From Baffinella frigidus (Eukaryota; Cryptophyceae; Cryptomonadales; Baffinellaceae): 12,335 nt of DNA. The stretch lies in assembly GCA_026770585.1 (NCBI GenBank), contig MU646557.1:105337-117671 (forward strand), given 5' to 3'. Each line of letters starts with the position of its first letter. Position 1 is the stretch's first letter. The notes under the pieces are model-generated. The model worked only from the letters and a program-made list of their open reading frames with translations, had not been told where the DNA came from and ran no database searches. The position numbers and the translations under genes are program-made. Of the stretch, positions 11,262 to 12,335 are shown piece by piece.

Positions 11262-11339
11262 GTAGAGCAGGAGATCTTTCGGACACCTCTGAGGCGGACG
11301 CGGCTACTCTACTTTAGACGTGACCGGGTGCAATCATAA
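11262..11339 (+). CDS. Possible terminal exon of the RecQ gene (uncertain)
   Basis: After the acceptor AACTCAG the phase-0 frame reads VEQEIFRTPLRRTRLLYFRR then DRVQS and TAA. The VE.EI...L....L pattern recalls the helix after the winged-helix insertion in RECQL1/RecQ2 (DLEKIIAHFLI, EVEHLVVKLI). The TAY.T..Y continuation is missing, so either the protein ends early, the exon is spliced further, or this is chance. Confidence 0.25.
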   Translation, partial: VEQEIFRTPLRRTRLLYFRRDRVQS

Positions 11340-11351
11340 GTTGACACAACA

Positions 11352-11380
11352 GGAAAACGCGCAGAATCTGCGCGTTTTCC
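11352..11380. other. Perfect short hairpin (13-bp stem, AAT loop)
   Basis: GGAAAACGCGCAG, AAT, CTGCGCGTTTTCC. AAGTTGAC flanks it on both sides (11338-11345 and 11383-11390) in direct orientation and occurs again at 11405-11412. It follows the possible stop codon by 12 nt. Its role is unknown; an element remnant with a target-site duplication is one possibility. Confidence 0.7.
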
Positions 11381-11390
11381 AAAAGTTGAC

Positions 11391-11719
11391 TCGAGAGCCA
11401 GTGGAAGTTGACTTTTGCGATTGACCACCTTCAGGTCTAGCATAGTGTCTGAGAGCAGCGCACCCGTGTGGCGTCTTGTCGCCGTCGTAGCAATGCCGCT
11501 AAGTGCTGCCACGAGGATGTGCCGTGTCCCAAAATTCTGTCACACGTGCCTCGGAGCGAGTGGACCCGCAGCCGCCTGGGTGTAGCTGAGGTCTGCATCC
11601 CTGCGGTTATGGCCAATTGAGCTCAGGTGCGCCAGATCTGGGGCGGGTCGTCTGATCGGCGATGCGGCCGGAAGCAGTCTTCGTCGGACACTGCCTGGCG
11701 GCCCGTGCGGTCGTGTGGG
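11391..11719. other. No recognised feature
   Basis: Apart from one AAGTTGAC repeat at the start I see no conserved coding segment, RNA or repeat in this stretch. Short minus-strand frames overlap the fold-back element or lack any family resemblance. Confidence 0.5.
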
Positions 11720-11721
11720 TA

Positions 11722-11940
11722 GAGCGTTTGCGGTAATTGTTGTCCATTTTGGACGTACGGTTTCCCGGTTTCCCGGTTTTGAAAAGGGACTTGTAGGACG
11801 TGAACAGGATTTTAAATAGTACCAAGAGGCGCAATTCTGGTACTATTTAAAATCCTGGTCACGTCCTACAAGTCCCTTTTCAAAACCGGAAAACCGGAAA
11901 ACCGTACGTCCAAAACGGACAACAATTGACGCAAACGCTC
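11722..11940. mobile_element. Fold-back MITE, family C (TA-flanked, 219 bp)
   Basis: Two 103-bp arms (11722-11824 and 11838-11940) are reverse complements with only about seven mismatches, separated by a 13-bp loop. Ends are GAGCGTTTGCG and CGCAAACGCTC, flanked by TA at 11720-11721 and 11941-11942. The arms include repeated TTTCCCGG / CCGGAAAA units. Non-coding. High arm identity suggests a recent copy. Confidence 0.93.
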
Positions 11941-12061
11941 TATCTAGGCTCTAACAAGTGTTAGCGTCGTACGGTCATGTACGGTTGTACGGTCATGAGG
12001 CTTCCGACGTGGTGGGGCTACTGCGCTGTTACTGCGCTGTTGACAGGCACGCGGATTCAGT

Positions 12062-12187
12062 GCGCTCTCTCTCTCGCTCTCTCGCTCGCTCTCTCGCTCG
12101 CTCGCTCGCTCTCGCTCTCTCGCTCGCTCTCGGTCTCTCGCTCGCTCTCTCTCGCTCGCTCGCTCTCTCTCTATCTCTCTCTCTCTC
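12062..12187 (+). repeat. CT/GCTC microsatellite
   Basis: Long CTCTCTCGCTCGCTCG-type array with occasional GGTCTC and TATC interruptions, same class as 7303-7417. The LSLSRSLA-type reading frames across it are artefacts. Confidence 0.97.
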
Positions 12188-12335
12188 CGTGCGATAGAGG
12201 GTCGCTCTACTCGACCCTCGCCTCCCGTGTTAACACGTGCCTGTCAAGAACGCTGCCTCCCGAATACGTGTCTGTCTAGTACGCCGACTCCCTGCCGTGT
12301 CGTGCGGCGTGGGGGCGAGCTGTGCAGGGGAGCGA
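12188..12335. other. 3' end of window, no recognised feature
   Basis: GC-rich unique sequence with no coding or repeat signal that I can support. Confidence 0.4.

Overview
The window looks like nuclear DNA of an intron-rich eukaryote, most likely a unicellular green alga. The specific guess of a prasinophyte such as Cymbomonas is weak. The evidence is an open, highly conserved protein that can only be read by joining many 30-124 nt pieces at GT/GC...AG borders, scattered heptamer G-rich repeats of the TTTAGGG telomere type, long GA/CT microsatellites, and TA-flanked fold-back elements of the MITE kind. No bacterial-style gene, rRNA, tRNA or CRISPR array is visible. Nearly all long six-frame reading frames are shadows of repeats or chance GC-rich frames.

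One gene explains the coding signal: a RecQ-family DNA helicase on the + strand, closest by eye to animal RECQL1 and plant RecQ2. Seventeen exons can be placed between about 522 and 11047, with about 1.2 kb of coding sequence in 10.5 kb. In order they carry the stretch before motif Ib, the LLYVTPE block, the DEAH box (split between two exons), the aromatic-rich SQWGHD loop, motif III (ALTATAT), motif IV (GIVYCFS), motif V (ATIAFGMGI), the FVIHH block, motif VI (GRAGRDG), the start of the RQC region and part of the winged-helix domain. Phases agree at every junction from 625 to 9120. The N-terminus with the Walker A motif is not visible and probably lies before the window. At least one small exon between 9120 and 10010 is unresolved, and the C-terminal end after 11047 is uncertain.

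The rest is introns (206-1448 nt) and flanks filled with repeats. Introns 7, 8, 10, 15 and 16 carry local duplications of the acceptor region of the neighbouring exon, sometimes with part of the exon; exon 17 has a truncated pseudo-copy 228 nt upstream. Introns 11 and 13 carry a related C-rich minisatellite, which in intron 13 runs up to the acceptor. Intron 13 holds two palindromic TA-flanked MITEs of one family and one of another; the 3' flank holds a third type with 103-bp arms. A perfect 35-nt inverted match links introns 12 and 15 around exons 13-15.

I see no multi-gene system. The points worth a second look are the splice-site duplications, the possible loop-out of exons 13-15, the apparent loss of RQC zinc ligands, and the fold-back elements.
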